Part shown: positions 24,384-34,133 of the stretch, in pieces | Position numbering within the stretch: the first letter of the stretch is position 1 | Layout: every line of letters begins with the position of its first letter | Assembly: GCF_014204515.1 (NCBI RefSeq) | Contig: NZ_JACHLI010000017.1 | Location: 62,001 to 126,000, forward strand | Reading direction: 5' to 3' | Length of the DNA: 64,000 nt | DNA from: Pseudomonas nitroreducens | GTDB lineage: Bacteria; Pseudomonadota; Gammaproteobacteria; Pseudomonadales; Pseudomonadaceae | Made by a program: the position numbers and the translations under genes | Notes under the pieces: model-generated | Told to the model about the DNA's origin: nothing | The model's database searches: none | Seen by the model: the letters and a program-made list of their open reading frames with translations, nothing else

Positions 24384-26735
24384 CTAGATCCGAATGTCGC
24401 GCTCCCTCGCGAGATTCACCAGACTTTCCAGGGCCCGCTCGAACTCGAAGCGCTTGACGCTCGTGGCGATCCCTTCGTACCCCTCATTGAAGACGCTGCG
24501 CAGCAGGCTTGCACGCTCGCCGAGCAACCGTCCGGCGCGCGGGTCGTCCGCCGCCAGCAGGTGCGCCAGGCGCCGGCAGACCTGTTCGACCTCGGCGTCG
24601 TTGCCGCTCTCCAGCAGCGCCGGCGCGGCCGCAGCCGCCGGCAACAGGGGCACCGGCAGCGGTTCGTGGCTGATGTTCTGCAGGCTCAGGCTGAGCGCGT
24701 CGTCCACCCGCCCCAGCGGCAGGCGGCACCAGAACAGGCTGCCCTGGCCCGGCTCGCTTTCCACCCCGACGCTGCCACCCATCGCCTCGGCCAGCCGCTT
24801 GCAGATGGCCAGGCCCAGGCCGGAGCCGCCGTAGCGGCGGGTGATCGAGCTGTCGGCCTGGCGGAACGACTCGAACAGGCGCTCCTGCTGCGGCGCGGAA
24901 ATGCCGATGCCGGTATCGCGGAAGCCGAAATAGAGTTGCAGGCTCTCCTCGTCCTGGTCCTCCAGGCGGACAATCATCACCACCTCGCCGTGCTCGGTGA
25001 ACTTCAGCGCGTTGTTGCCGTAGTTCATCAGGATCTGCCGCAGGCGCAGCGAATCACCGACCACCTGGGCCGGCACCCGCGAGTCGATTTCGCAGCGCAC
25101 GCTCAGGCCCTTGCTCGCCGCGCGGATGTTGAACAGGTCGAACAGCTCGCCCAGCAGCCGCTCCAGATCGAAGTCGATGCGCTCGAACTCCAGCTTGCCG
25201 GCCTCCACCCGCGACAGGTCGAGGATGTCGCTGATCAGTTCGAGCAGGTACTGGCCCGAGCCCTGGATCTTGCCCAGGTAGTCCACCTGCTGCGGATCGA
25301 GGGTGGTTTCCTGCAGCAGGTGCGCCAGGCCGATGATGATGTTCAGCGGCGTGCGGATCTCGTGGCTCATGTTGGCGAGGAAGTCACTCTTGAGCTGGGT
25401 GGCCTCCTCGGCCAGGTCGCGGGCCTGGGCCAGGGCCAGTTCGGTGGCCTTGCGCGCGGTGACGTCGCGGCTCACGCCCACCAGTCCGAGCAGCCGCCCA
25501 TGGTCGTCGTGGAAGGCGCTGCGCAGGGTGTCGAACAGCACGCGGCGGCCATCGGGGTAGACCACCCAGCCCTCGCTGGCATAGGGCGAGCTGTCGGTCA
25601 GCGCCTGGCGATCGCGCTGCTGGCGTCCACCACTGGCCTCGCGGCTGAACAGCTGCGCGTCGCTGCGGCCGATGATCTCGTCGGGCTTGCGCCCCAGGCA
25701 GTCGGCGAACGCCTGGTTCACCCCCAGGTAGCAGCCCTGGGTGTCCTTGAACCAGATCGGGTCGGGGATCGAATTGATCAGCGCCAGCAGGGTGCTGCGC
25801 TGGCGCCGTTCCTCGGCCTCGGCGCGGGCGCGCTCGGCCACCTGGATCGACAGCCGGCGGTTCCACACCAGGACGAAGGTCAGCAGCGCGAGGAAGCCCA
25901 CCACCCAGGGCCAGGCGATCTGCAACAGGTGCATCCAGTCGAACACGTCCAGCGTCGGCAGCCAGCGCGCCTGGATCGCGTCCTGCTCGCTGCGGCCAAT
26001 GCTGTCCAGCGCCCGGTCGAGCAGCGGCACCAGCGGCGCCAGCGACTTGCGCAGGCCGAAGCGCACCTGGCTGTTGCCCAGGCCGCTGTCGCCGCGCACT
26101 TCCATGTTCGACAGGCCGAGCTGTTCGATCAGGTAGCTGGAAGTGATCAGGTTGCCCACGTAGGCATCGGCGCGCCCGCTGGAGACGGCCTTGAGTGCGC
26201 TGGGCGAGTCGTCACTGACGACGAAATCGATGCCCGGCACCGCCTTGGCCAGCAGCTCGTGCACCGCGTAGCCCTGCTCCACCGCGACCCGCCGTCCGGA
26301 GAGGTCGTCCAGGGTACGGATGGTGCTGTCGCGGCGGGCGAAGATCAGGCTGCTGGTGGTCAGGTAGGGCTTGCTGAAGACCAGGAAGGCCTCGCGCGCC
26401 GGGGTCGATGCCGTGGACGGCAGCAGGTCGACCTCGCCGGCCCTCTCCGCGGCCAGCACTTCTTCCCAGGTGTTGTAGAGCACCGGCTGGAACTTCAGCC
26501 CCAGCCGTTCGGAGACCAGCTGCAGGTAGTCGGCGCTGATGCCGTGGAACTGGTCGAACTCGTCGATCACCTCGAAGGGCGGCCAGCCGGCGCGAAACAG
26601 CCCGACGCGGATAGTCGGGTGGGCCTGGACGACGGCGCGCTCCTCGGCGGACAGCTCCAGGCTCGCCGCCCGGGTCTGGGCGCACAGCGCGAGGAACAGC
26701 AGAAGGCAGCTCAGGCAGAATTGGCGCAAGGGCAT
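24384..26735 (-). CDS. Membrane sensor histidine kinase with periplasmic solute-binding domain
   Basis: A 783-residue sensor. In order: a signal peptide (~1-24, ends TRAA); a periplasmic SBP_bac_3 domain (ERAVVQAHPTIRVGLFRAGWPPFE...); a membrane helix near 285-305 (IAWPWVVGFLALLTFVLVW); a PAS domain (LINSIPDPIWFKDTQG); HisKA with H458 (NMSHEIRTPLN); and HATPase with G boxes DTGIGIS and GGSGLGLAICKRLAE. A ~120-residue tail (VCRRLAHLLAADDPRAGRLL...) resembles the region that follows receivers in hybrid kinases. There is no receiver here; the adjacent HD-GYP regulator probably supplies it. The ATG at 26735 opens the signal peptide. Confidence 0.9.
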   Translation of the reverse strand: MPLRQFCLSCLLLFLALCAQTRAASLELSAEERAVVQAHPTIRVGLFRAGWPPFEVIDEFDQFHGISADYLQLVSERLGLKFQPVLYNTWEEVLAAERAGEVDLLPSTASTPAREAFLVFSKPYLTTSSLIFARRDSTIRTLDDLSGRRVAVEQGYAVHELLAKAVPGIDFVVSDDSPSALKAVSSGRADAYVGNLITSSYLIEQLGLSNMEVRGDSGLGNSQVRFGLRKSLAPLVPLLDRALDSIGRSEQDAIQARWLPTLDVFDWMHLLQIAWPWVVGFLALLTFVLVWNRRLSIQVAERARAEAEERRQRSTLLALINSIPDPIWFKDTQGCYLGVNQAFADCLGRKPDEIIGRSDAQLFSREASGGRQQRDRQALTDSSPYASEGWVVYPDGRRVLFDTLRSAFHDDHGRLLGLVGVSRDVTARKATELALAQARDLAEEATQLKSDFLANMSHEIRTPLNIIIGLAHLLQETTLDPQQVDYLGKIQGSGQYLLELISDILDLSRVEAGKLEFERIDFDLERLLGELFDLFNIRAASKGLSVRCEIDSRVPAQVVGDSLRLRQILMNYGNNALKFTEHGEVVMIVRLEDQDEESLQLYFGFRDTGIGISAPQQERLFESFRQADSSITRRYGGSGLGLAICKRLAEAMGGSVGVESEPGQGSLFWCRLPLGRVDDALSLSLQNISHEPLPVPLLPAAAAAPALLESGNDAEVEQVCRRLAHLLAADDPRAGRLLGERASLLRSVFNEGYEGIATSVKRFEFERALESLVNLARERDIRI

Positions 26736-26869
26736 GGAGGTCTCTCTGGGAATACCCAGCAAGCGTAGCCTCTGGCTCCACGTTTCGAGTTTGAAAACGC
26801 GATGCGGATTGCTGCACGGCGTGTCGGGACGGAAAATCCGCCCATCAGCCATCGCCCCGGAGAGCGGCC

Positions 26870-27931
26870 ATGACGACTACCCAGCTGGACCCCGAACGCT
26901 GCTGGCAGGCGGTCTGCGAGCGCGACGCGCACTTCGAGGGGCATTTCGTCTTCAGCGTCCGCTCGACCGGCGTCTACTGCCGACCCAACTGCCCGGCGCG
27001 ACGACCGACGCGGGCCAACGTGGCTTTCCACATCGGCCCCGAAGCCGCCGAAGCCGCCGGTTTCCGCCCCTGCAAACGCTGCTCGCCGCGCGGCCCGAGC
27101 CCACGCGAACAGCTCGATGCACTGGTCGCCGCGGCCTGCGAGCTGCTCGACCGGGCCGAGAAGCCGCTGACCCTGGAGGAGCTGGCCGCGCGCATCGGCC
27201 TGTCCGCCTCACACCTGGCGCGCGCCTTCAAGGCCCGTACCGGCCTGACGCCGCGCGCCTGGGCGGAATCCCGCCGCGAGCAACGCCTGGCCGCCGCCCT
27301 GCCGCAGGCGCGCTCGGTGCTCGACGCCGCGCTGGAGGCCGGTTACTCCGGCACCCGCGCGCTCTATGAAAGCGCCGCGCCGCTGAGCCCGGCGCAGCGC
27401 CGGCAGAAAGGCGCGGGCGAACGGCTGCGCTACGCCATTGCGCCCTGCCCGCTCGGCCAGGTGCTGCTGGCGGCCACCGACAAGGGCGTGTGCGCCCTGC
27501 TGTTCGCCGACGATGCAGTAGAACTGGAAGGGCAACTGGGCGAGCGCTTCGCTGCCGCCGAACGCGTGCGCGACGACAGCGGACTGGGCGACTGGCTGCG
27601 CCAGGTGATCACCCAGCTGGAAGATCCCGAACAGGCGGCGCACCTGCCGCTGGACCTGCACGGCAGCGCCTTCCAGCTGCGCGTCTGGCGGGCGCTGACG
27701 CGGATTCCCAGCGGCGAGACGCGGCGCTACGGCGAACTGGCCGAGGAGCTGGGCACGCACCCTCGCGCCATCGCCCGGGCCTGCGCCAGCAACGGTGTCG
27801 GCCTGCTGATTCCCTGTCATCGGGTGGTCGGTGGCAGCGGCGACGGCGGCTACCGCTGGGGCCTGCCGCGCAAGCGCGAACTGCTGCGCCGGGAACAGCA
27901 CGCCGCCGGTCAGGGCGCCGCGGCGGATTGA
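26870..27931 (+). CDS. ada: Ada: bifunctional DNA-methylphosphotriester/O6-alkylguanine methyltransferase and activator
   Basis: A 353-residue suicide DNA-repair protein and adaptive-response activator. The N-terminal domain has the zinc-cysteine site GVYCRPNCPARRP (C37, C41) and FRPCKRCSPRG; one Cys takes methyl groups from phosphotriesters. An AraC-type HTH domain follows (EELAARIGLSASHLARAFKARTGLTP). The C-terminal methyltransferase has IPCHRVVGGSG with acceptor C316. It is divergent from the sensor kinase and monocistronic. Ada-box sequences were not recognised. Confidence 0.94.
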   Translation: MTTTQLDPERCWQAVCERDAHFEGHFVFSVRSTGVYCRPNCPARRPTRANVAFHIGPEAAEAAGFRPCKRCSPRGPSPREQLDALVAAACELLDRAEKPLTLEELAARIGLSASHLARAFKARTGLTPRAWAESRREQRLAAALPQARSVLDAALEAGYSGTRALYESAAPLSPAQRRQKGAGERLRYAIAPCPLGQVLLAATDKGVCALLFADDAVELEGQLGERFAAAERVRDDSGLGDWLRQVITQLEDPEQAAHLPLDLHGSAFQLRVWRALTRIPSGETRRYGELAEELGTHPRAIARACASNGVGLLIPCHRVVGGSGDGGYRWGLPRKRELLRREQHAAGQGAAAD

Positions 27932-28001
27932 CCTCGATCACGCACGGCACGTGGGGGCGCCGTGCTATGTTTGCGCTCTTTTCCCGCCCCCTCCGAGCCC
28001 C

Positions 28002-28616
28002 ATGGATTTCTGGCCCTTGATCACCCGCCTCGGCGACAGCTCTCTGCTGGCGCCGGCCGCCGCGTTCGTCTTCTGCTGGCTGCTGTATCGCCGCGAGAGC
28101 GCCAAGGCCGCGCTGTGGGCGCTGCTGTTCGGTTTTTCGACCGCGCTGGTGGTGGCCTCGAAGCTGGCCTTCATGGGCTGGGGAATCGGGATTCCGAACC
28201 TGGACTTCACCGGCATCTCCGGCCACAGCATGATGGCCGGCGCGGTGCTGCCGACGCTGGCGGCGCAGCTGTTCACCTCGCGGCGCGCCAGCCTTGCCGC
28301 CGCCGCACTGGCGGCGGTCGTCGCCATACTGGTGGGCGTGTCGCGCCTGGAGATCAACGTCCACTCGCCCGCCGAGGTCTACGCCGGCTTGGCGCTGGGC
28401 CTGGGCACCAGCGCGGCCTTCCTCGGCAGCACCCGCGCCAGCCTGCCGGTTTTCAACCCGGCCCTGCTGGTCCTGGTGCTGGCCCTGAGCCTGGGGCAGA
28501 CGGTCACCGGCGTGCGCGCACCGACCCACCAGTTGCTGGAGCGCATCGCCGCCCACCTGGCCGACCGCGACCAGCCGTTCCAGCGTGGCCAATGGGCCGG
28601 CCAGCCGGACGTCTGA
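28002..28616 (+). CDS. PAP2-superfamily membrane phosphatase
   Basis: A 204-residue inner-membrane protein with five to six helices. The PAP2 signature is seen in parts: GISGHSMMAGAVLP (motif 2 with catalytic His) and GVSRLEINVHSPAEV (motif 3, SR...H). The first motif (KxxxxxxRP) is weak, with KLAFMGWGIGIP in its place. It probably dephosphorylates a lipid phosphate such as undecaprenyl pyrophosphate or phosphatidylglycerol phosphate; the substrate is not decidable. The ATG at 28002 opens a short hydrophobic start. Confidence 0.82.
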   Translation: MDFWPLITRLGDSSLLAPAAAFVFCWLLYRRESAKAALWALLFGFSTALVVASKLAFMGWGIGIPNLDFTGISGHSMMAGAVLPTLAAQLFTSRRASLAAAALAAVVAILVGVSRLEINVHSPAEVYAGLALGLGTSAAFLGSTRASLPVFNPALLVLVLALSLGQTVTGVRAPTHQLLERIAAHLADRDQPFQRGQWAGQPDV

Positions 28617-28626
28617 GCCCGCTCTT

Positions 28627-28644
28627 CGTTCGGATATCCGAACG
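28627..28644. promoter_or_regulatory. AauR-type binding palindrome upstream of aatJ
   Basis: CGTTCGGATATCCGAACG is a perfect 18-bp palindrome containing TTCGG-N4-CCGAA. I recall this as the AauR recognition motif described for P. putida. Two extra CCGAA half-sites follow at about 28661-28673. It lies ~105 bp upstream of the sigma-54 promoter, a normal enhancer distance. Confidence 0.8.
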
Positions 28645-28749
28645 CCAATAGCGCAAAAATCCGAAAAGCCGAACACCATGTGCCTGAGGCGCACCGGAAA
28701 TTCGATTAATAACCCTTTAAATTCAACGACTTAATAAAAACTGAACGCC

Positions 28750-28766
28750 TTGGCACGGAGCCTGCT
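28750..28766 (+). promoter_or_regulatory. Sigma-54 promoter of aatJ
   Basis: TTGGCACGGAGCCTGCT matches the -24 GG/-12 GC consensus with the required 10-bp spacing (GG at 28752-28753, GC at 28764-28765). It is 88 bp upstream of the aatJ start. AauR, encoded at 36086, is a sigma-54 activator. Confidence 0.88.
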
Positions 28767-28853
28767 CTACACCTCTGGAACATGCGACCGGCCTGGAGTG
28801 AGCCTCGCCGGCGCAGGACTGAATAACAAACACAACCAGTCGAGGTAGTCTCC

Positions 28854-29762
28854 ATGCGTTTCGCACCCCGTGCGTTGGGCGTCGCCATTGTCGCCGCCCT
28901 GCTCGCCACTCCCGTCGTCGCCGAAGAACTGACCGGTACCCTGAAGAAGATCAAGGATTCGGGCACCATCGTCCTCGGCCACCGTGACGCCTCCATCCCC
29001 TTCTCCTACCTCGGCAGCGACCCGCGCCAGCCCGAGGGTTACTCCCACGACCTGCAGATCAAGGTCGTCGAAGCCCTGAAGAAAGAGCTGAACGCTCCTG
29101 ATCTGAAGGTCCGCTACAACCTGGTGACCTCCCAGACCCGCATTCCGCTGGTGCAGAACGGCACCGTGGACATCGAGTGCGGCTCCACCACCAACAACCT
29201 CGAGCGCCAGAAGCAGGTCGACTTCTCCGTCGGCATCTTCGAGGTCGGCACGCGCCTGCTGACCAAGACCAGCTCGGGCATCAACGACTTCCCCGACCTC
29301 AAGGGCAAGAACGTGGTGACCACCGCCGGCACCACTTCCGAGCGCCTGCTCAAGCAGATGAACGCCGAGCAGAAGATGGGCATGAACATCATCTCGGCCA
29401 AGGACCATGGCGAGTCCTTCCTGATGCTCGAGTCCGGCCGCGCCGTGGCCTTCATGATGGACGACGCGCTGCTCTACGGCGAAATGGCCAAGGCCAAGAA
29501 GCCGGACGACTGGCACGTGGTCGGCAAGCCGCAGTCCTACGAGATCTACGCGTGCATGGTGCGCAAGGGTGACGCGCCGTTCAAGAAGGTGGTCGACAAG
29601 GCCATCTCCGACACCTTCGCTTCGGGTGAGGTCAACAAGATCTACGACAAGTGGTTCATGCAGCCCATCCCGCCGAAGAACCTGAACCTCAACTTCCCGA
29701 TGAGTGATGAGCTCAAGAAGCTGATCGCCAATCCGACCGACAAGTCTGCCGAGCAGATGTAA
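28854..29762 (+). CDS. aatJ: Glutamate/aspartate ABC transporter substrate-binding protein AatJ
   Basis: A 302-residue periplasmic binding protein for acidic amino acids. Signal peptide MRFAPRALGVAIVAALLATPVVA, cut before EELTG. The SBP_bac_3 fold has the ligand contacts GHRDASIPFSYLG, VDIECGSTTNNLERQKQVDFS and TTSERLLKQMN, as in GltI-type Glu/Asp receptors. It feeds AatQMP. It is transcribed from the sigma-54 promoter at 28750. A 188-bp gap with two strong hairpins separates it from aatQ, probably allowing excess binding protein. Confidence 0.93.
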   Translation: MRFAPRALGVAIVAALLATPVVAEELTGTLKKIKDSGTIVLGHRDASIPFSYLGSDPRQPEGYSHDLQIKVVEALKKELNAPDLKVRYNLVTSQTRIPLVQNGTVDIECGSTTNNLERQKQVDFSVGIFEVGTRLLTKTSSGINDFPDLKGKNVVTTAGTTSERLLKQMNAEQKMGMNIISAKDHGESFLMLESGRAVAFMMDDALLYGEMAKAKKPDDWHVVGKPQSYEIYACMVRKGDAPFKKVVDKAISDTFASGEVNKIYDKWFMQPIPPKNLNLNFPMSDELKKLIANPTDKSAEQM

Positions 29763-29769
29763 CGGTCGC

Positions 29770-29831
29770 GTGCGCTGCCGCTCACAAGGCGGCAGCGCAC
29801 CGGGGATCGCAAGCGCCGGCGCGGCGCTTGC
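29770..29831 (+). terminator. Tandem hairpins between aatJ and aatQ
   Basis: Hairpin 1 is GTGCGCTGCCG/CGGCAGCGCAC (29770-29800, perfect 11-bp stem). Hairpin 2 is GCAAGCGCCG/CGGCGCTTGC (29809-29831, 3-nt loop). Neither has a T-tract. They most likely stabilise the upstream aatJ message or cause partial attenuation. Confidence 0.7.
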
Positions 29832-29950
29832 GGCCCACTACTCCTACTGACGAAACCGGAACATCCGCTACCCGCGGGTGGCGGGCCGCTTCACGCCCGC
29901 ATCCGGCTTCGAACACACCGTGAAACGTCATACCCGAGGGGAAACCCGTC

Positions 29951-30697
29951 ATGGATTACAACTGGGACTGGGGCGTGTTCTTCAAGTCCACCGGCATCGG
30001 CGACGAGCGCTACCTGGACTGGTACATCACCGGCCTGGGCTGGACCATCGCCGTCTCGCTCGCCGCCTGGGTCATCGCCCTGGCTCTCGGCTCGCTGCTG
30101 GGCGTCATGCGTACCCTGCCCAACCGCTGGCTGTCGGGCATCGCCACCGCCTACGTCGAGCTGTTCCGCAACGTGCCGCTGCTGGTGCAGCTGTTCATCT
30201 GGTACTTCCTGGTGCCGGACTACCTGCCGCAGCCGATCCAGGACTGGTTCAAACTGGGCATCGCCCCGGAGACCTCGGCCTTTATCAGCGTTGTCGTGTG
30301 CCTGGGCCTGTTCACCGCCGCGCGGGTCTGCGAGCAGGTACGCACCGGCATCCAGGCGCTGCCCAAGGGCCAGCTCGCCGCCGCCAGCGCCGTGGGCTTC
30401 CGCCTGCCCTCGATCTACCGCCACGTGCTGCTGCCGCAGGCCTTCCGGATCATCATTCCGCCGCTGACCTCGGAATTCCTCAACGTCTTCAAGAACTCCT
30501 CGGTGGCGTCCCTGATCGGCCTGATGGAGCTGCTGGCGCAGACCAAGCAGACCGCCGAGTTCAGCGCCAACCTGTTCGAGGCCTTCACCCTCGCCACCGC
30601 GATCTACTTCACCCTGAACATGAGCCTGATGCTGATCATGCGCATGGTCGAGAAGAAAGTCGCCGTGCCGGGCCTGATCTCCGTGGGAGGTAAATGA
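29951..30697 (+). CDS. aatQ: Glutamate/aspartate ABC transporter permease AatQ
   Basis: A 248-residue inner-membrane permease of the HisMQ/GltJ group with about five helices. The amino-acid permease motifs YVELFRNVPLLVQLFIWYF and the cytoplasmic EAA-type loop (ALPKGQLAAASAVGFRLPSIYRHVLLPQA) are clear. It pairs with AatM to form the transmembrane channel. Start ATG at 29951. Its last codons overlap the aatM start (ATGA), so translation is coupled. Confidence 0.93.
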   Translation: MDYNWDWGVFFKSTGIGDERYLDWYITGLGWTIAVSLAAWVIALALGSLLGVMRTLPNRWLSGIATAYVELFRNVPLLVQLFIWYFLVPDYLPQPIQDWFKLGIAPETSAFISVVVCLGLFTAARVCEQVRTGIQALPKGQLAAASAVGFRLPSIYRHVLLPQAFRIIIPPLTSEFLNVFKNSSVASLIGLMELLAQTKQTAEFSANLFEAFTLATAIYFTLNMSLMLIMRMVEKKVAVPGLISVGGK

Positions 30698-31362
30698 TGG
30701 ACTTCAGCCAGATCGTCCCCGCCCTCCCCGGCCTCTGGGAAGGCATGCTCACCACCCTGCAGCTGATGATCCTCGGCGTGCTCGGTGGCGTGGTGCTGGG
30801 CACCATCCTCGCGCTGATGCGGCTGTCCAACAGCAAGCTGCTGTCGAACATCGCCGGCTTCTACGTGAACTACTTCCGCTCGATCCCGCTGCTGCTGGTG
30901 ATCACCTGGTTCTACTTCGCGGTGCCGTTCATCCTGCGCTGGATCACCGGCCAGGACACCCCCGTGGGCGCGTTCACCTCGTGCCTGGTGGCGTTCATGA
31001 TGTTCGAGGCGGCGTACTACTGCGAGATCGTCCGCGCGGGCATCCAGGCCATCCCCAAGGGCCAGATCGGCGCGTCCTACGCCCTGGGCATGACCTACGG
31101 CCAGTCCATGCGCCTGATCATCCTGCCCCAGGCGTTCCGCAAGATGACCCCGCTGCTGCTGCAGCAGAGCATCATCCTGTTCCAGGACACTTCGCTGGTG
31201 TACTCGGTGGGCCTGATGGACTTCCTCAACGCCGCCCGCTCCCGTGGCGACATCATCGGCCAGCCCCATGAGTTCCTGATCTTCGCCGGTCTCGTCTACT
31301 TCGTCATCAGCTTCGCCGCGTCCCTTTGCGTGAAGCGCCTGCAGAAAAGGTTAACCGTATGA
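30694..31362 (+). CDS. aatM: Glutamate/aspartate ABC transporter permease AatM
   Basis: A 222-residue partner permease (GltK type). Helices are followed by YVNYFRSIPLLLVITWFYF and the EAA-type loop RAGIQAIPKGQIGASYALGMTYGQSMRLIILPQA. The 5' end overlaps aatQ by 4 bp and the 3' end overlaps aatP by 4 bp, so the three genes form a tightly coupled unit. Two adjacent ATGs (30694 and 30697) make the exact start ambiguous by one residue. Confidence 0.93.
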   Translation: MMDFSQIVPALPGLWEGMLTTLQLMILGVLGGVVLGTILALMRLSNSKLLSNIAGFYVNYFRSIPLLLVITWFYFAVPFILRWITGQDTPVGAFTSCLVAFMMFEAAYYCEIVRAGIQAIPKGQIGASYALGMTYGQSMRLIILPQAFRKMTPLLLQQSIILFQDTSLVYSVGLMDFLNAARSRGDIIGQPHEFLIFAGLVYFVISFAASLCVKRLQKRLTV

Positions 31363-32093
31363 TCTCCATCGATAACGTCAGCAAGTGGTATGGCGACTTC
31401 CAGGTTCTGACCGACTGCAACACCAAGGTCGCCAAGGGCGAAGTGGTGGTGGTCTGCGGGCCGTCGGGCTCGGGCAAGTCGACCCTGATCAAGTGTGTCA
31501 ACGCGCTGGAGCCCTTCCAGAAGGGCGACATCACCGTCGACGGCACCTCCATCGCCAACCCCAAGACCGACCTGCCGAAACTGCGCTCGCGGGTCGGCAT
31601 GGTGTTCCAGCACTTCGAGCTGTTCCCGCACCTGACCATCACCGAGAACCTCACCATCGCCCAGCGCAAGGTGCTGGGGCGGAGCAAGGAAGAGGCGATG
31701 GACAAGGGCATGAAGCTGCTCGACCGCGTCGGCCTGAAAGCCCATGCGCACAAGCACCCCGGCCAGCTCTCCGGCGGCCAGCAGCAGCGCGTGGCGATCG
31801 CCCGTGCGCTGGCCATGGACCCGATCGTCATGCTGTTCGACGAGCCGACCTCGGCGCTCGACCCGGAGATGGTCAACGAAGTGCTCGACGTGATGGTCCA
31901 GCTCGCCCACGAAGGCATGACCATGATGTGCGTGACCCACGAGATGGGCTTCGCGCGCAAGGTCGCCGACCGGGTGATCTTCATGGACCGCGGACAGATC
32001 GTCGAGGACTGCCCGAAGGAGGAATTCTTCGGTGACCTGCAGAACCGCGCCGAGCGCACCCAGCAGTTCCTCGCCAAGATCCTGCCGCACTGA
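31359..32093 (+). CDS. aatP: Glutamate/aspartate ABC transporter ATPase AatP
   Basis: A 244-residue ABC ATPase of the polar amino-acid group. Walker A is GPSGSGKST, Q-loop MVFQHFELFPHLT, signature LSGGQQQRVAIARAL, Walker B IVMLFDEPTSALD, and the H-loop is in MCVTHEMGFA. It powers AatQM. The ATG at 31359 overlaps the aatM stop. An intergenic 85 bp with no clear terminator separates it from ggt, so read-through is likely. Confidence 0.95.
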   Translation: MISIDNVSKWYGDFQVLTDCNTKVAKGEVVVVCGPSGSGKSTLIKCVNALEPFQKGDITVDGTSIANPKTDLPKLRSRVGMVFQHFELFPHLTITENLTIAQRKVLGRSKEEAMDKGMKLLDRVGLKAHAHKHPGQLSGGQQQRVAIARALAMDPIVMLFDEPTSALDPEMVNEVLDVMVQLAHEGMTMMCVTHEMGFARKVADRVIFMDRGQIVEDCPKEEFFGDLQNRAERTQQFLAKILPH

Positions 32094-32178
32094 TCCCGCT
32101 GCACCGTTCTCTCTGAAGGTCCCGGTTCGCCGGGGCCTTCGACCTCACCGCAAGTACAAGAACAAATAAGGAAGTCCC

Positions 32179-33852
<1,674 letters not shown>

Positions 33853-34133
33853 GGTCTGTTGATGCTTCGTCGCGGCCGCGACGGAGCGAATTTTGCGCAG
33901 GGCAAGGCGCGAGGAGAAAGCATGGCTATTACATCCAAGCGACTGGCAGAACATCACTGCGCAAAATCCGCCCCGTCCCTTCGGGTTGCGCGGCAAATCA
34001 CGCCAGGCGTCGTTGCGGGACTAGGCAAGGGGACGGCCATTGCCGGCGTCCCGCGTCTAGCCTGGCGTGATTTGGCGCAGCAACGCGGTTCGCGCCGAAA
34101 CACCAACAAACCCTAAAGCCGGAAGCGCGCACC
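33853..34133. repeat. Repeat-like intergenic element between ggt and aauS
   Basis: A 281-bp gene-free stretch with AAATCACGCCAGGC (33995-34008) facing GCCTGGCGTGATTT (34060-34073), a perfect 14-bp inverted repeat. GCGCAAAATCCGCC and GTCGCGGCCGCGAC lie upstream of it. It looks like a folded repeat element and not a remnant of ansB; no residual ansB coding was recognised. A short open frame at 33921 starting MAITSKRLAEHHC is probably not a gene. Confidence 0.6.

Noticed and set aside
23103..26768. Long open frame antisense to the HD-GYP and kinase genes
   Set aside because: Same composition artefact; the minus strand carries intact domains with correct starts.
33921..34116. Open frame starting MAITSKRLAEHHC between ggt and aauS
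   Set aside because: It lies in a repeat-like element with a long inverted repeat; no recognised domain and no clear ribosome site.
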